In this document: piece after piece, positions 33,401-48,200 of the stretch | Layout: each line of letters starts with the position of its first letter | How positions within the stretch are numbered: position 1 is the stretch's first letter | Assembly: GCA_036768485.1 (NCBI GenBank) | Contig: JAVLUZ010000511.1 | Coordinates: forward strand, 1,316,411-1,380,410 | Origin: Mermis nigrescens | Lineage: Eukaryota; Nematoda; Enoplea; Mermithida; Mermithidae | Direction of reading: 5' to 3' | Length of the DNA: 64,000 bases | Made by a program: the position numbers and the translations under genes | The notes under the pieces: generated by a model | The model's database searches: none | The model's input: only the letters and a program-made list of their open reading frames with translations | What the model was told of the DNA's origin: nothing

Positions 33401-36400
33401 CGCTGAAGGGTCAGCCAGACAGGTACTGTACGGCGGTTTTTAGCTTTTTTTGCATTATTTTTTGGTTAAAGGCAGTGAAAATAATAGATTTTTTCCGGCG
33501 CTTCGCGCCTGATTAGCACTTTTATGCATTTTTTACTCAAAAAGCGCACAAAGTCGATAAATTTCTGTATTTTTTAGTGTTAAAAGTGATATAATGTTGT
33601 CAAAATGGACTAAAAATGCTTTTAAAAAGCGATATTACTATGAAAAACGTTTTATAGGCTATTTTGACCATTTTGATCGTTTAAACAGCAAGTTTTCTCT
33701 TAGGCGTAGCCAGGATTTTGGTTCGGGGGGCATAAACAAAAATTTTTCAGACTACTTTTGCATTGAATGCCCGTAACGTTACGTATAGTAAAACTGAGTC
33801 TTTCGACCTTTAGTAGTGTAGCCTAGCTAATTTATGGGTTTCTGACGATCAAAAATACAGAAAGTGTAAAGCGACGCGAAGTGTTGAAAATTTTTGGAAT
33901 TTCTACCATTTTCATGTAGAATTTCCGGCCTTTCTATTGAGAAACAGTTCGGAAATCACAAGTGGCGCAAAGTGCCAAGAAATTTAGTCATTTTTTACCG
34001 TCCTTAACATTTTGTAGCTCTGTGAACACTAGTAGTCTGACAGAGCGGAAAATTATCAAATTTGTACAAAACAATTTTGACAGTTCAAGCTTCTAACAAG
34101 AATACTGCGAATTACTAACTTTGTCTGAAGATATTTTGAGTGATTCAGGCTTTTAAATGCAATGCTGGAGCTTTACAAAAAGAAACAACAGTTAGTGGCG
34201 GCGCCAGGTGCCGGAAAATTTTGACGTTTTTGCACTTTAAACTAAATTAATACCGCTTAAATCATACAAAACAAACAAAGTAATGCCGGCGCGAAACGCC
34301 GGAAATTTTTAGAAATTCTTAACCCTCTTACCTGGCTTGTTATCCCTAAAATCTCGTTGCACATGTACAACGAGATTTTACGGCTGCGGAGGTCGGGTGT
34401 GGCGCGCTCAAGCGTTCCCAGCGGGGTCCGGGGCAGTGTCCCGGAAAATTTTGCCAAAAAAGCATTTTAATGTTAAATAGTAACGTTGAAATTTTCGCAA
34501 AATCGGCCAAATCTCGGTTCTGAATCAAGCCCAAAAATACTTAAAATTGACGAACTTCTACATTGCACAAAACTTCTGAGCTGAAATGCGTTTTTCGACC
34601 TCTGCTAAGTAAATAGCGCAGCAACGGGTCGCTTCCAATAAGATATAGAAAAATGTATCAATGAAAATTTTGTTCTTACCGTTTTCAGGCCCATTAGTGG
34701 CCTTCTTATTAACGAGATGCACTTCAGAAAAAAGCAAATGCGCAGAAACATAAGAAAATTTGGCCATTCCTTTCGTTTAAAATAGGATTACATGTCCCTG
34801 TAAATAAAGATAAACAAAGCAAAGAATAGACAAACTGGTACACAATCATTTTCGTACTTTTATTATTATGCTCAACAAGCATGCGCAGTTTCATTCAACG
34901 AACAAATATTTCATTAAATTACTAAAGTGATGTGAATTGCTGAACTATTTCAGCTGATTCAAGCTTTTAAATTCATTGAATCTATATAGCAATAGACAAT
35001 AATGACGCGCCGGAAAATTTTGACGTTTTTGCCTTTTTTAACTCCGTTTTCTGGACACACATTATTGCAACAGAAAAATCAACAATATTTCTGAAAAATT
35101 TCGGGGGGGGCATGTGCCTCCAATGCCTCCCCCTGGCTACGCCTATGAGTTTACTGTTTTGGATTTCTGAGATTCCACCCCCCCCCGCTGCCCACCCTGT
35201 CCTTTTGCACCTATGGGACAGACCGAAAATAAATTCGTTAATACATCGGAAACTTCGTTTGGGTAGCTCGTGACAAACGCATTTTTCGACTTTCAAATAT
35301 ATCTCTTAGGCTTACCGAAATTCGTACTTTCGTAAAAAATTTTCTTCTTTCTTGATAAGGTGTGAAAAGTGTCATTTTTTATCGCGCTTGAGGCAAAATT
35401 ATAGAAAATAATTCACACACAGTGATGATTTTCTGGCAAACGGATGCAATTTTTCCGCCTTTCCGCGCATTATCTTACCTGTCAAAATTTTTTTGCGGCC
35501 AAGGAGAAGGCAGCCGCCCCGCCTCCTTAAATATGGCTCTGCATGTATATAAAGATATAATTTAATGACTTGACAAAGCAGGTAAATGTAATGATGAAAA
35601 ATAATTTTAACAAAGCACAAAATGAGCATTTAATTGATACTTAGTAGCTTTAAATCTATTCTAGAATATATTGTATAACAAACTATAAAATATATTTTAT
35701 CGAGAAAATGCTGATGTAAACTACTTTTATGCAGGTAATTAACTTACATGACTTGACCTAACTACTAAATACGTGTATCACGTTATTGAAAAACTTCTCT
35801 TCTTGTAGGAGGCAGGCAATGTTCATTCAGAATTTGTATGATTAAGTTGAATTTTCTAGCTGTAAGTCCGTAATTCCCCAGTGTTGTTTGACCCTACCCA
35901 GAAACTACTAATGGGTCTCATTACTTTGATCTCTCCTTAACGATTTTGCTCTTTCGCAACTGTGCCCAGTTAAGTATTGTGTCTTACATAGGACGTTTTG
36001 ACACACTGGATATGAATTTTATATATTTTATAACTCAAGGGTTTTTACATTGTAGTTATAATTATTATTCAATATTGATCTTTATTTTTTCTTTCAATGC
36101 AGCAAATACGCCTCTTTCTCCTATCCATTACTGATGCTTTTCACGAAATCGTCTTCCAGAATCATGGTTTTTATTTTTGCTCTACTTTAGGCGTTTGCAA
36201 ACGCAAAAACTGTACGAAATGACAATAGTTCGAGGTTTGGCAAGTTCATCAAGTTATTATTCTGTAAGCGTCATCAAATGTGTGGTGCCTTTATGCAGAC
36301 GTATCTGCTAGAAAAATCCCGCCTGGTGAACCAGGTATCGTCAGCTCAGTAAATAATGTAAATGCATGTACTGTACATGCATCCTTATCAATTTGAGATT

Positions 36401-39400
36401 CAAAAATATTTCGTACATTGTATGATCTCAGCGACTCTTGATCTAATGAGTCATATAAATTTACTCTAAAGCAGTGTTTTTTGTATTCGGCAAACATTTA
36501 CCCCGATAAACAAAGACTTTTTGGGGCCGTCTTTGTACATGTACAAAGATTTTTGGGAAGATAAAAATTACAAAAAGGTCTGAAATTCGCGAAAATTTTT
36601 GGCGCTTCGCGCCGAAATGATTAATTGTGTGTTCTATATATCTTTATAAAGACAGAATTTGCATTTAGAATGGAAAAATGTCAAATTTTTCGGCGCTTCG
36701 CGCCGTTTTAAGACGATTCTTAGTGATTTTTGCCCTTAGAGACCCAGAAATTAGCTAAAATACACTACCAAAAGTCGAACAACTCTGTTTTTACCACACT
36801 TAAATCGCTACTGTACCATATTATAGTACCCGAAAATTTGTGTGTACAAGATGTACAAAGATTTTTGGGAAGACAAAAACTGAAAAAGGTGTAAAATTCC
36901 CAAAAATGTTTTGTCCTACATACCTTTGAAATGGCAGAATTTGCATTTAGAATGGAAAAATATCAAATTTTTCGGCGCTTCGCGCCGTTTGGAGACAATT
37001 TTCAGTAATTTTTGGCGTGAGAAACTCAGAAATTAGCTAAAATACTCTACCAAAGATCGAAAACCCTGTTTTACTACACTAAAATCGCTACTGTACTATA
37101 TCATGGTACACACAAATTTACATGTACAAAATGTACAAATACTTTTAGGGACCATCGTTGTACATGTACAAACGGACCTTGTACAAAAAACACTGCTTTA
37201 AACGCGTTTCCGGTCCAGAATAACCGAAAATACGTTTCAATATGTATTTGATTGAATCAATTTGCTTAATTATTGAGAAGCACGAAATCTCACTACATAT
37301 TATGCCTTTTTCAGTGTAATATGTATTTGATCAGAAAACTCATAATTTTACAAATTGCGACTAAAAAGTAACATGAAAAAATCGCTAAAGGCGTTTGAAT
37401 CACGCATGCACATGGGGGTGAGTGGAGGTACATATTAGCCCCTTAAGGGTCAGCCGGACAGGTACTGTCCGGCGATTTTGAGCTGATGGAACGCTTTTTC
37501 CATCATTATTGAGGTCAAAAGCAGTAAAAATGTAAAAAAAATTTGTTAGGCGCTTCGCGCTGGATTAGTATTTTTGTGTACTTTTTATGCAAATAGCGCG
37601 CAAAATAGATTTTTGCATTTTTACTCTTAAAAGTGATATAATGCAGTCAAAGTGGACTAAAAATGCTATACAAATGCGATATTACTGCAAAAACCTTTTA
37701 GGGGCTATTTTGACCATTTTGATCGTTTAAACGGCAAAAAATCGTGAACATTAAATTTACTGATTTTCGGAATTCCAACTGCCGACTCCGAAACCTTGTG
37801 CACCTATGGTTTGAATCTAAACAATTTCTAATTTTTCCCTCAGAACATTGGAATGCTAAAAGTAAGCGTCGTTTTTATAGGGCAGCAGTTATACTACGAT
37901 CTAAATAAATTAACAGAGGATGCTGCATTATATTAAATGAATTCTGTTTTCGCTACCTACCTGAGTCAGATCTTTGAAAAAAGTGGCAAAACATGGTAAA
38001 CATTAGAAAAATGGAGGATGATGGAATGCTGCTTTTTGCTTGGAACCTATATGTTTACATATGATCCAACTTTACAAATGCAAATAGCGCTAATACACAT
38101 ATATGTACCCAAGCTGAATAAAACACATACATTAAACCTATAACGTGCGGATTTTATAACATTTTTCTATACATCAAATTAGGTTTTTTTAATGCTTGAG
38201 AGTGGACTTGTAACAGATATAGTTACAAAAAATGTGTTGTATTTATTAAAATACATTAACTTCAGTGAATTTTGTTCATTGAGCGGAACCTTTCTAGGTT
38301 TTAATTTAATATTCAGTTTTAATGTTTATCAACACTTTTTTAGAATACAGGCGAACGAAATTATCATATTTTCTATCAAATGTGCGCAGCTCGTTTAAAA
38401 GACGATGTCCTCGCTGATATGTTTCTCGGTAAGTCGCCGCTTCTCTTTGCAAATGTGCATGCTTGACTTCACTTTACAACAAACAACAATTTTCGCGCAT
38501 TAGGTTGAGGTACTTGGTACTTTATATGCCATTTATTTTGAAACAGCAGATTTATTGTCCTCCAAATATCTAAAATTTCAGTTAGAAGTTTTAATATCTG
38601 CAGTAGCATAGTTTTCGAGGCCATTATTGACAACGTTTAAGTAAGACTAGCCATTTCTTCATACATGCTCATAGGAGGGATGCACATAGGGGTGGAGGTG
38701 AGGGGGTATTACTTCCCCCTGGAGGGTCAGCCGGACAGGTGCTGTCCGGCGATTTTGAGCCAATGGAATGTTTTTTTGCATCATTTTTGAGGTCAAAAGC
38801 AGTAAAAACGTCAAAAGTAGTACTTTTAAGTACTTTTTACTCAAAAAGGGCCCAAAATTGATAAATATTTGCATTTTTAAGTGTTAAAAGTGATATAATG
38901 CAGTGAAAACGGACTACAAATGCTTTCAAAATGCGATATTACCACGAAAAAACGTTTTATAGGCTATTTTGACCAATTTGATCCTTAAAACAGCGAAAAA
39001 AATCGGGAACATTAAATTTACTGTATTGGATTTTGAAATTTCACCTCCCATCTGCCGACCCTGACCTTGTGCACCTATGCTTTTGTTCCATAAATACCCA
39101 TATATTTATGGGATTTCGGAATCTAGATATTTTGTAATTATCTCTAAAGATTATCTGTGCAATGCAAAGCGTTGAGCTTTGAAGTTCTAAAATCTCACTA
39201 TTTAATTGAAACGACATGTGAATTATTCTAATAATTTATATGTGTGTAATATCGACACGCAAATGACGTTCGTTATTTATTACTATTTCTCTAGATTTCT
39301 ATCGTCATAAATGTCAAATGACTGAAAATAAGTTGCAATATATGTGCTATACGTTGTTGCAATGAGAATTCTTGGTAGAAGAAGGGTTGGAAGAAGTTAG

Positions 39401-42400
39401 AACGCGATTTTGCAGGAAAACAAATTAAGTGCTGGTTGAATGCGCATGTACATACTAGATACAGATAGTAGTAAAAAAATTTAAAAAAAACAGAATATTT
39501 ATTAAGTTTTTAAAAGTCAACTTTAAGTCAAAAATCGTAAAATTGGCTGCCAAGTTAGTCTTTCAACAGAAGTATCAATGGATAAAATATTCTTAAATTC
39601 TCGTTGACAGAGAAGCAGACAATGGTGAGTTGAGAAATGTTTTCTCCCCGCCCCGTCGCATGCGTACATTTTGTTCGAATTCTAAAAACTTTTGCACTCT
39701 GTCGCTGTTAAGCATATGTACATATAAACATCTAGCGACTTAAAGTTTTGGGAGAGTAGACTGGTAATATACTTTTTGTCAAAAAATGGCAAAAACCCCT
39801 AAAATGGCCGAAAACGCAAGTTTTTATCAAAAAGTGGAGTAATGTCTGTCTTGGGGGAGAATGTGACGACAACTTACTTTGGGTGGGGTTCAGTAGACTC
39901 AAAATTCCATTCTCTGTTCTTCAGATCCTCGAGGTATGAAAATTAACACACTTTCTCTTTGGGATACAGTCGATTTTTTTCTTGATCTTAGTCAGACTTG
40001 TAGCATCCCCATCCAGACATGTAACATGGCGAATAGAAGGATCCCTCACTCAAAGTTGATCGTCCCCACATTCCCTTAGGTCTGAAAATTTTTGTTAACC
40101 TCCGATTTTTCGAATTTTTGTAAAAAGATTCGGCGTTTTTCAGGCCATTATTAGGTACTTTTTGCTATTTTTGACCAAAAATTGGAAGTCACTTATGTAC
40201 CTCCCGCCCCCTAAAATGGCCAGGGACCCCCAACCAAAATTTCGAGCCGTTGCATGCATACATGTAGCAGGGGAATGGGGATCCTCCCACTCAAAGTTGG
40301 TCGTCCCACCATCCCCCGAGTCATAAAATATTTGACCCCCGATTTTTTTGGAAAAAATTGAAGTTTTTGGTCGTTTTTGGGCGATTTTTAGCCGTTTTTG
40401 GCTAAAAATTAAGGTCATTTCCCTTCCTAAGAATGGCCGGAGACCCCCACCCAAAATTTCGAGCCGTCACATGAATACTTACATGTATATGCCAGTGTCC
40501 CATTTTTTTAAGCCGTTTCTTCAATTTCCGCATTTTATTAGCAGTTTAAACTATGCTCATAATTTTGAAATAAGTTCTCGCAAAATAACAGGACGAAAAG
40601 CATATGCTCTCAAGCGACGACCTTAATAATTTATCTCAGTTGCAGTTTGCGTAAGTCCCTGACTACAAATCCTTTATTCGTTTTAAGATCATTGTAGCAG
40701 GTTTTATTATCTGAGCGGTGGACAATGTAGTGCAGTTGAAGGAATGGATGACGAATTAAAGTTCGCAGAGACGAAGAACTCGATGCTGTTGATTGGTATT
40801 TATAAATGATGTATTTATTTAGACACAAATCCATATACTATCTGAAGGGAATTTTACCCCCCCCCAGAAATACTGTCACCCCCTAGAAATTTTTTCACCC
40901 CTTCCCCCAGAATTGGCGATTTTTTTGAAAGTTCCCAGAAATTTTCTAAAAATTCGTTGAAAAGGTGCTTTTTAAGCATTTTTAGCTCTTTTATTAATAA
41001 GTTAGAACACACCGACCTAACAGCTTTTTGCCGGGGGCCAATTCAAATAGCATCACTGCCCAAGTAACCTCCTGTAGAACATAATATTAATGCGTTTTCC
41101 TCCTATTTTTCATCGTTTTTTTACTACTTTTTGCAGGACTTAAGTTTGTATGAAAATAAATGTTACATTATATATTTGCTCAAAAGTGTCAAATTTTCAG
41201 GGCTTCGCGCCATATACGCATGTTTTGACTATATTTTTTACCAATTTGTTCGATTTTTTTCGAGATTTTTTTGTTTTTATGCTCTAGAAAGATAGAGCAT
41301 CGTCAGGAACGCCGAAAAACGATGTTTTTGACGCGTACTCACTATTTCTAACTCAAAAAATGACATGAAAATGTCAACTTTCGCCCCAGAATTCCCATGC
41401 TGTGCATGTATGCACACATCGTGGCTTTATTTCGGTGGGGACTGGGGAAGGAAAAGTTCCAGGTGCAAAATCGAGAAATTTGAGTTGGTTAGCGACATGC
41501 ATGCATGTACATACGGGTGAGGCGGGTATTGCCTCCCAGGGGACAGACAGATACTAGGTACAGTTAGGCGATTTCGAGTTGGTGTAACATTTTCTGCATC
41601 ATTTTTGAGGGCAAAGACAGTAATAATGTCGAAGAAAGCGCCTAAAATTGTGCCAAAATGCTTCTAAAAATCATAAATTTTTTGGGTTGATTGATAAATT
41701 TGAATATTTTTATGACTAAACCTGATATAATCCAGTCAAAATGAACTAAAAATGCTAAAAACGCTGTCTTACCGTCTTAAAGCGCTTCATACAGTCTATT
41801 TTGGCCATTTTCGTCATTTGATTTGCAAAAGAGCGTGCATACTCAATCTGATGAGCTCGATTTCTGGGATTCCCCCGCCTACCCTGACCTTATGCATCTA
41901 CTGTTAGCAATATGATGGCATTTCGGTCGAAAAAATAATGACATTTGTGAACAATTTATAAATGATTGATTTATAATCTTCCATTCCTGCCCTCACTTTT
42001 TAAATTTTAAATTTCTTGCCGCATAAAACTTTAGTTCTGATACTTTGCGACGACAAGTTGTAATGATAAATAATAATATCAATAATTAATACGCATAGCA
42101 CTTCTCTCAAGATAAAACCGGTTTTTTTGAAAAATTTAGATTATATTTCTATGGGTGAACTCTCGTGTATTGTTTATAATTGCTTTGTAAGTTTCTACAC
42201 CTAGTTTACCAGCTTTTAAACTATGAAACAAGGAGACAAAGATTTTAGAACTTGAAATCAAAGCGATTCACTTAAGAATCGCATCAATCACAGAGTGAAA
42301 ATTATTTGATTCTCAGTAAGGATTTTTATGCATTGAGATATGTAGAACAGCTCATGTATCTACTGGAGCTGCAAGCTGACACGCATGCGGGGTTTGGGGG

Positions 42401-45214
42401 AAAAAGCTAATTTCCTGGGGAAAATACGGTTAGATTAAGGCCAAAAACGGACAAAAGTCGTGACTTTATCGCGAAATTGCTTGAAATCGATCAGAATCTG
42501 AGAATAATACTTAGTTATTATGCTTTTAAACCTGTTACCCATATTTAAACCATTTTAAGACCATTTTAAACCCGTTTTGGGAGGTTTTTATCCTCTAAAA
42601 ATTTTTCGTCCCCCTGAAATTTTTTCACCCCAGAATTTGCGATTTTTCAGAAGTTTCCGAAAATTCGTAAAAAAGGTAATATTTTGAACGTTTTCAACTA
42701 TCTATTTGCTCAAAAGTGTCAAATTTGCCATATACTCATTTTTTGACTATATGTTGTTCAATTTATTCAATTTTCTTTGAAATTCGTTTGTTTTTATGCT
42801 CTAGAGAGATAGGGCATCGTCAGAAACGCCAAAAAGATGCTTCTGACGCGAATCCATAATTTTTGAGATTAAAAACGGCACTCTAAAATCTCATCCTCCA
42901 GAATTCTCATGCTGTGCATGCCTGATTATAACCCGATGAAATCCAACGATGATTGTCAGTAGGTGCAACTTGAAATGAGTATATGTTTCCGTCAGTTTCA
43001 ATGATTCTGTGTTTACAGTTCAGCTTTAATTTCAAGAGTTAAATAAGCTGAGGTCGTTGATATCTGTAGCGAAATAAAATTTGTGTTACGATGGACTGAT
43101 AAAATTACCTGAGTATTGAGCTTCAGCTGATTAATTCTGTGTTGAAGTTATTTATTTCCGTGAATCAAGGCAAGAACTTTGCATATAAAAACAATATTTA
43201 AATTTCCAGGCCAGCTGTTGGGGTCAACCTGGTCCGGGACCAGCCTAGCCTGGGGCCAAGTCCCGGTACAGATTTAGCTGTGACCAGACATGCACGTGAG
43301 GGAAGGGAGGTTTGGGGGTAGGTCTAGGTTCCTCAGAATGGAAAAATGGAAAATTTTTGTAGGGAAAATGAGGTGAAATGAAGGCCAAAAACGGATTTGA
43401 ATTGAAAATTTGCTTCAAAAGCGCTTCTAATTGACCAGAAACTGTGTGACAACGTAGTTTTAATGCTATTTTAGCGCTTATACCAGTTTTGAGGTCATTT
43501 TGGCCCCAAAAAAGCTCAATCTTTTACTCTCTCCTTAAACCGAATGACCTCCCATTCCCCTATAACCGGCTGACCCCCTCCCAGATCGGCCATGCTGTGC
43601 ATCTATGGTTGTGATCAGACATGCACATAGGGGTTTCAGGGGGTTTAGACTTTCGAGAAATGGAAAATTTTGTGGGGAAAATGAGGCGAAATGAAGGAAA
43701 AAACGGAAGAAAATTAGAGTAATTTACTTCAAAAGTGCTTCAGAATTGACCAGAAACGATGTAATGATGTAGTTTTAACGCCATTTTAGCGCTTGTACCA
43801 GTTTATGAGGTCATTTTGGCCCAAAAAAGCTCAATTTTTGACCCTACCACAGACGGGCTGACCCCCCAGATCAGCCATGCTGTGCATCTATGGATGTGAC
43901 GCGACTTTAGCACATTTTTCTGCTCAAGTTAATATATAATTCATTTTAGGCATCGACGAGAATACTATGCAGCAAGTATTCCGCATTTTGTCAGGACTTC
44001 TGCAGATTGGGAATATAGCTTTTAGCGCATCTTCACCATCCTTCTATAATGATACTAAATTTTCATCCTTCGACAACGGATCCCAAGAGAGTCTAACAAA
44101 AGCTTGCTACTTGCTAGGAATTGAGGAAAACGCCTTCGAACAAGTTTTGATGCAACAGACATTAAAAGCCGGTCGTGAAATTTTGACTCGCCGATTGACC
44201 AATACTCAAGTTGGGTATTTAAAGACGAGTTCGATTTATCGATTATTTGCATAAATTGTTTTTAAGCACGCATGCATAATGAGGCGGTCAGCCTGGTCTG
44301 AGGGTCAACTCGAAAGGTTTTGTCTTAGCTAAAATGATCTTATAAAAATTAGTATGAACGATAAAAATTGTTCGTTTTTGACTTTACTTTGCCTTTTTTC
44401 CATTCAGAAAATAAGCCTTCTGTCCTTTTTTCCGTTTGCAGCTAATCCGCACAATACATGCATGATATTTGTATGTATGTAGGTGTGTATGTAAACAATA
44501 TAATAGTGTGAATTATCTGAACTCATAAATTTATAAATCTTTCTTCATCTTAAATACTCATTTAGGGTATAAATTGGCTTGAAAATCCATTCTCGCTAGA
44601 TAAGATACCACAGAGGTCGCATCGTGACTTCCAAGGGCTTTATACTCCGCTACTTAAGTTTAACTTTCCATTTATCGACCCGGTAGAGATTAAAGGCTGA
44701 CCGCCGAATTGTTTTGCTGATTGACTCTGATCAAATATACAACCTTGTTAGGAAAAATTATTTTTTCTGCAGATTAACCAAATTGATTGGAAATTCAAAA
44801 GAGTCGAAAAATTTTCGGCATCTTTCTTAAATCGCCTGACAATATTCAGTTTTTCGGAGTTTTAGGGAGGTATAAAGCCATATGTAGATGCCCAAGGCCA
44901 GGGTCGGCACAGGGAGTACAATTGCAGAAATCAAGACCAGTAAATTCAGTCTTGATAATTTGTTTTGATAGTCAAATGACGGAATGGTCAAAATAGCCTA
45001 AAAACGCTTTTATGTGGTAAGACCGCGTTTTTAATGGCCTTTTTGTAAGTTTAAGGTTTTATAGTAGAAGTTGCGGCCGTTTTAATGGTATGAGTAGCTA
45101 GTTTCGCGCCGAAAAATTTCATCAAGTTTATCGTCTGAAACACAGTTTTGGTTTTGTAAGGACAAGTGAGACAAAAAATTACCACAGTAACACACACACG
45201 CACACACACGCACA

Positions 45215-45279
<65 letters not shown>

Positions 45280-48200
45280 TGGGGGATGGGGGTATTCTCC
45301 TATCAGGTCTTTTGAAAAGCATACCTTTAGGCCATTCTGGGACCAAAACCTATTACTACTATTCAGTTCTTTTATTCAAACACGTTTCTTCCATTATTTT
45401 GTACATTTTGGATGGTGTAAGTCATTCCATCACCCTTATTGTTATGTGAGCTATTTGTTTTTATGCAAACTTAAGCACAAATATCCATAGAGCATAAAAT
45501 ACAAGAATTAAGTAGGTACCGATTTCGGAAAATTATTTCTAAATGCTCTTATCAGTTATCCATAGCTCTGAGAGGGGATGGGTGTTAGGAACAACAAAAA
45601 CATTTAAGCAATCAATTAATACAAGCACATTGCTTCAACGCTATTTCCATATAATTAAGTGCTGAAATTTAAATTACATCCAAAAATTTTTCAACACAGA
45701 CGATATGTTGTGCTTGAAAAGAATCCAAATACTAATCGTTTTTGTAACTAGACATGCTTTGCTTTAGTAATTCTGGATTTAGGGTGAAACCTAAAATTTT
45801 CTCTTTTACTACCTTTTTGGGCTCAAAAACGATAGGTAGGCATAAAAAATTCATTTTTTTGGCGTTTCTGATGATGCTCTTTCTCTTCAGAACATAAGAT
45901 TCTTGAAAATCGAGAAATTGGGAAAAAACGAGTATAATCAACGAAATATAGTAAAAAAATGAGTAAATGGCGCGAAGCGCTGAAAATTTGACGCTCTTGT
46001 GCCATTAGATCGCTAAAAACGCTTACAATAGTACTTCGTTTTACATTTTTTGGGAAATCTAAAATTCTGGGGAGACCAAATTTCCGCGGGAGTAAAGAAC
46101 TTTTCGAAGGGGTGAAAGAAAACCTTTCCCAAGATCATATATAGTTGTAACCAGAACTATTTTTCGAGTGGGGATTTAAAATCTTAGAATCTCGAAATTG
46201 CATTCAAGACATTAAACCCTTATTTTCTTGCTTTACGTATAAACTAGCTTTTTATGTTCATTTAAAGGCTATCAGTGCTCGAGATGCAACGGCTAAGCTG
46301 ATATATGAACGTCTATTCAATTGGATTGTTCGTAAGATAAACGCCTGCCTTTCGTTCTCGAATTCAGCCCAAAAGTCTATTGCTGGCTTCCCTAATCCGA
46401 AAGAACAAATTCATGTACATAAGTTCGTCGGTGTTTTGGATATATACGGGTAAGACAACTGAATAAATGACATATTCATACTAGAAACTTGCAGTTGATG
46501 TAGTTGTCATCAATTAAATTTGCATTGTTTTGATTTATTGACTCGTTTTATTATTTCATCCACTACAGATAGTCCAAATCAGTCAAGCCTTTTTCGATTT
46601 TTATTCTGATGCAACTTCAACCAGGCGTCTCCACTAGGTCATACTTGGGCACAGGGTAAGTTGAGGGTAAGCTGAGCTTATCTTGATGTCTGAGCGCTCC
46701 CGAAATTCCGTAGCGTTGAACCAGACCGACCCCGCAAGAACTTATGAAAAAAATAAAAACTGGAATGTCGAATCAGTGTCATCATACACAAAAGAGCCAC
46801 GCGCCATTTGCAAAGCAGCAATGTAATACTTCCTGAGTAAATATTAAAGTACGCATCAACCGCTTATAGTAATACGTTTTTGTTATTGGATTTGCTAAAA
46901 AATGACCTATAATATCGACCAGCCCCACAAAGTCAATATTGATTGCTTATTTTTAAAGAGTCTGAGTGTGCCTAGCATGCTGAGGATTGACGAGCAAGGT
47001 TACCAAGTAATTCAGTCATTTTCAATAGCGGATTTCCACGTACCTTACCTAACCCATACGGCTATCCACCAACCGCCTTATACACAGTGGAAAAGGAAAT
47101 GACGAAAATACCCAAAACGACCAACTGACTTAAAATCATTGCTTTTACGCTATTCTCACATATGCATATACGAGTATAGACATATCCAAAAAAGTTTGAA
47201 GCCTCTTTGAATGCTCTGAAAGTGTTCTCAGAAAACAACAGTTTGCAGAAGTCCAGCTGACGTATTGGGACGAAGGATGCGAAATGAAAACGACGAGAAG
47301 GAAAAATTGATATTAAATATAAAGACTGCGCTTTATTTTTCCTCCCCAAAGAAGTTCGTTTCGCGTCAATAGCTGTACATGCAAATTACTTTGGATCTGT
47401 GGCTCTCAATTACTATTCAGCCTAATCCTCCATGGAATCCATGATTTGCGAAATCCGCTGAGCATACCTAATCTCCCCTGCAAATAGTTTTCTTATCCCC
47501 CAATAAAATTTTCTTTCGCGCAAGCAGAATCGTTAAATACTTAAGAATTGGCTGTAAATTTGACTAAATCTCTAATAATGTTGACGTATTCATCGATCCA
47601 TAAAAGTTTGCGATACCGTATTGCTGCGTTGAATGTTACTATGGCATACCAATTCAGGTTCGAAATATTTGAAACGAACAGTTTCGAGCAATTGTGCATC
47701 AATTACGCCAATGAAATGCTGCAGCAGCAGTTCAATGAGGTCAGCCAATTTTCCTTGCTACGCAATCAAGGTCCGGCCTTTTCTATTCAAAAATTTAAAT
47801 TTTAAGCTCTTTCCGAATTTAAGGCAAAAATTGTTCTAAGCCTCTTGCGTTTTCGTATTTTTAATTAAAAGTCGAAAAGTTTTTGAGTCTTGAAAAGTGC
47901 CGGCTGCATTTACCGATAATTTTAGCTGCTAGTTGGCTCTGTTGGTGATGTATGGCATTACGGTAGGACATTAAATCAAATACACTGTCTTCTTCTCTTC
48001 ATCGTTACATTATGACGGTAAATGGTTGCTCAAGCACATTTCGTTTACAATTTAAGCTTGTATTGAGTTTTGCCTTTTTGAATACTCATTATTATTCATT
48101 GATATGCTTATTCTACATCTAAATATATTTTGCGGTCTAAAGAAAAAAGATTGGAATGAAATGAAAAATAAAAACTAAAAATGAATAAAGACAATAAAAT

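Noticed and set aside
36264..36269. GTAAGC taken as a splice donor within exon E5
   Set aside because: Reading through it gives the conserved YLLEKSR segment and a phase-0 end that fits E6, whereas splicing here would lose that segment.
39601..39630. Possible small exon between E6 and E7 (AGAAGCAGACAATG before GTGAGT)
   Set aside because: 14 nt long (2 mod 3), so it does not repair the phase between E6 and E7, and it does not resemble the family segment.
45051..45275. Cys/Val-repeat frames on the minus strand
   Set aside because: Translation of the (CA)n microsatellite.
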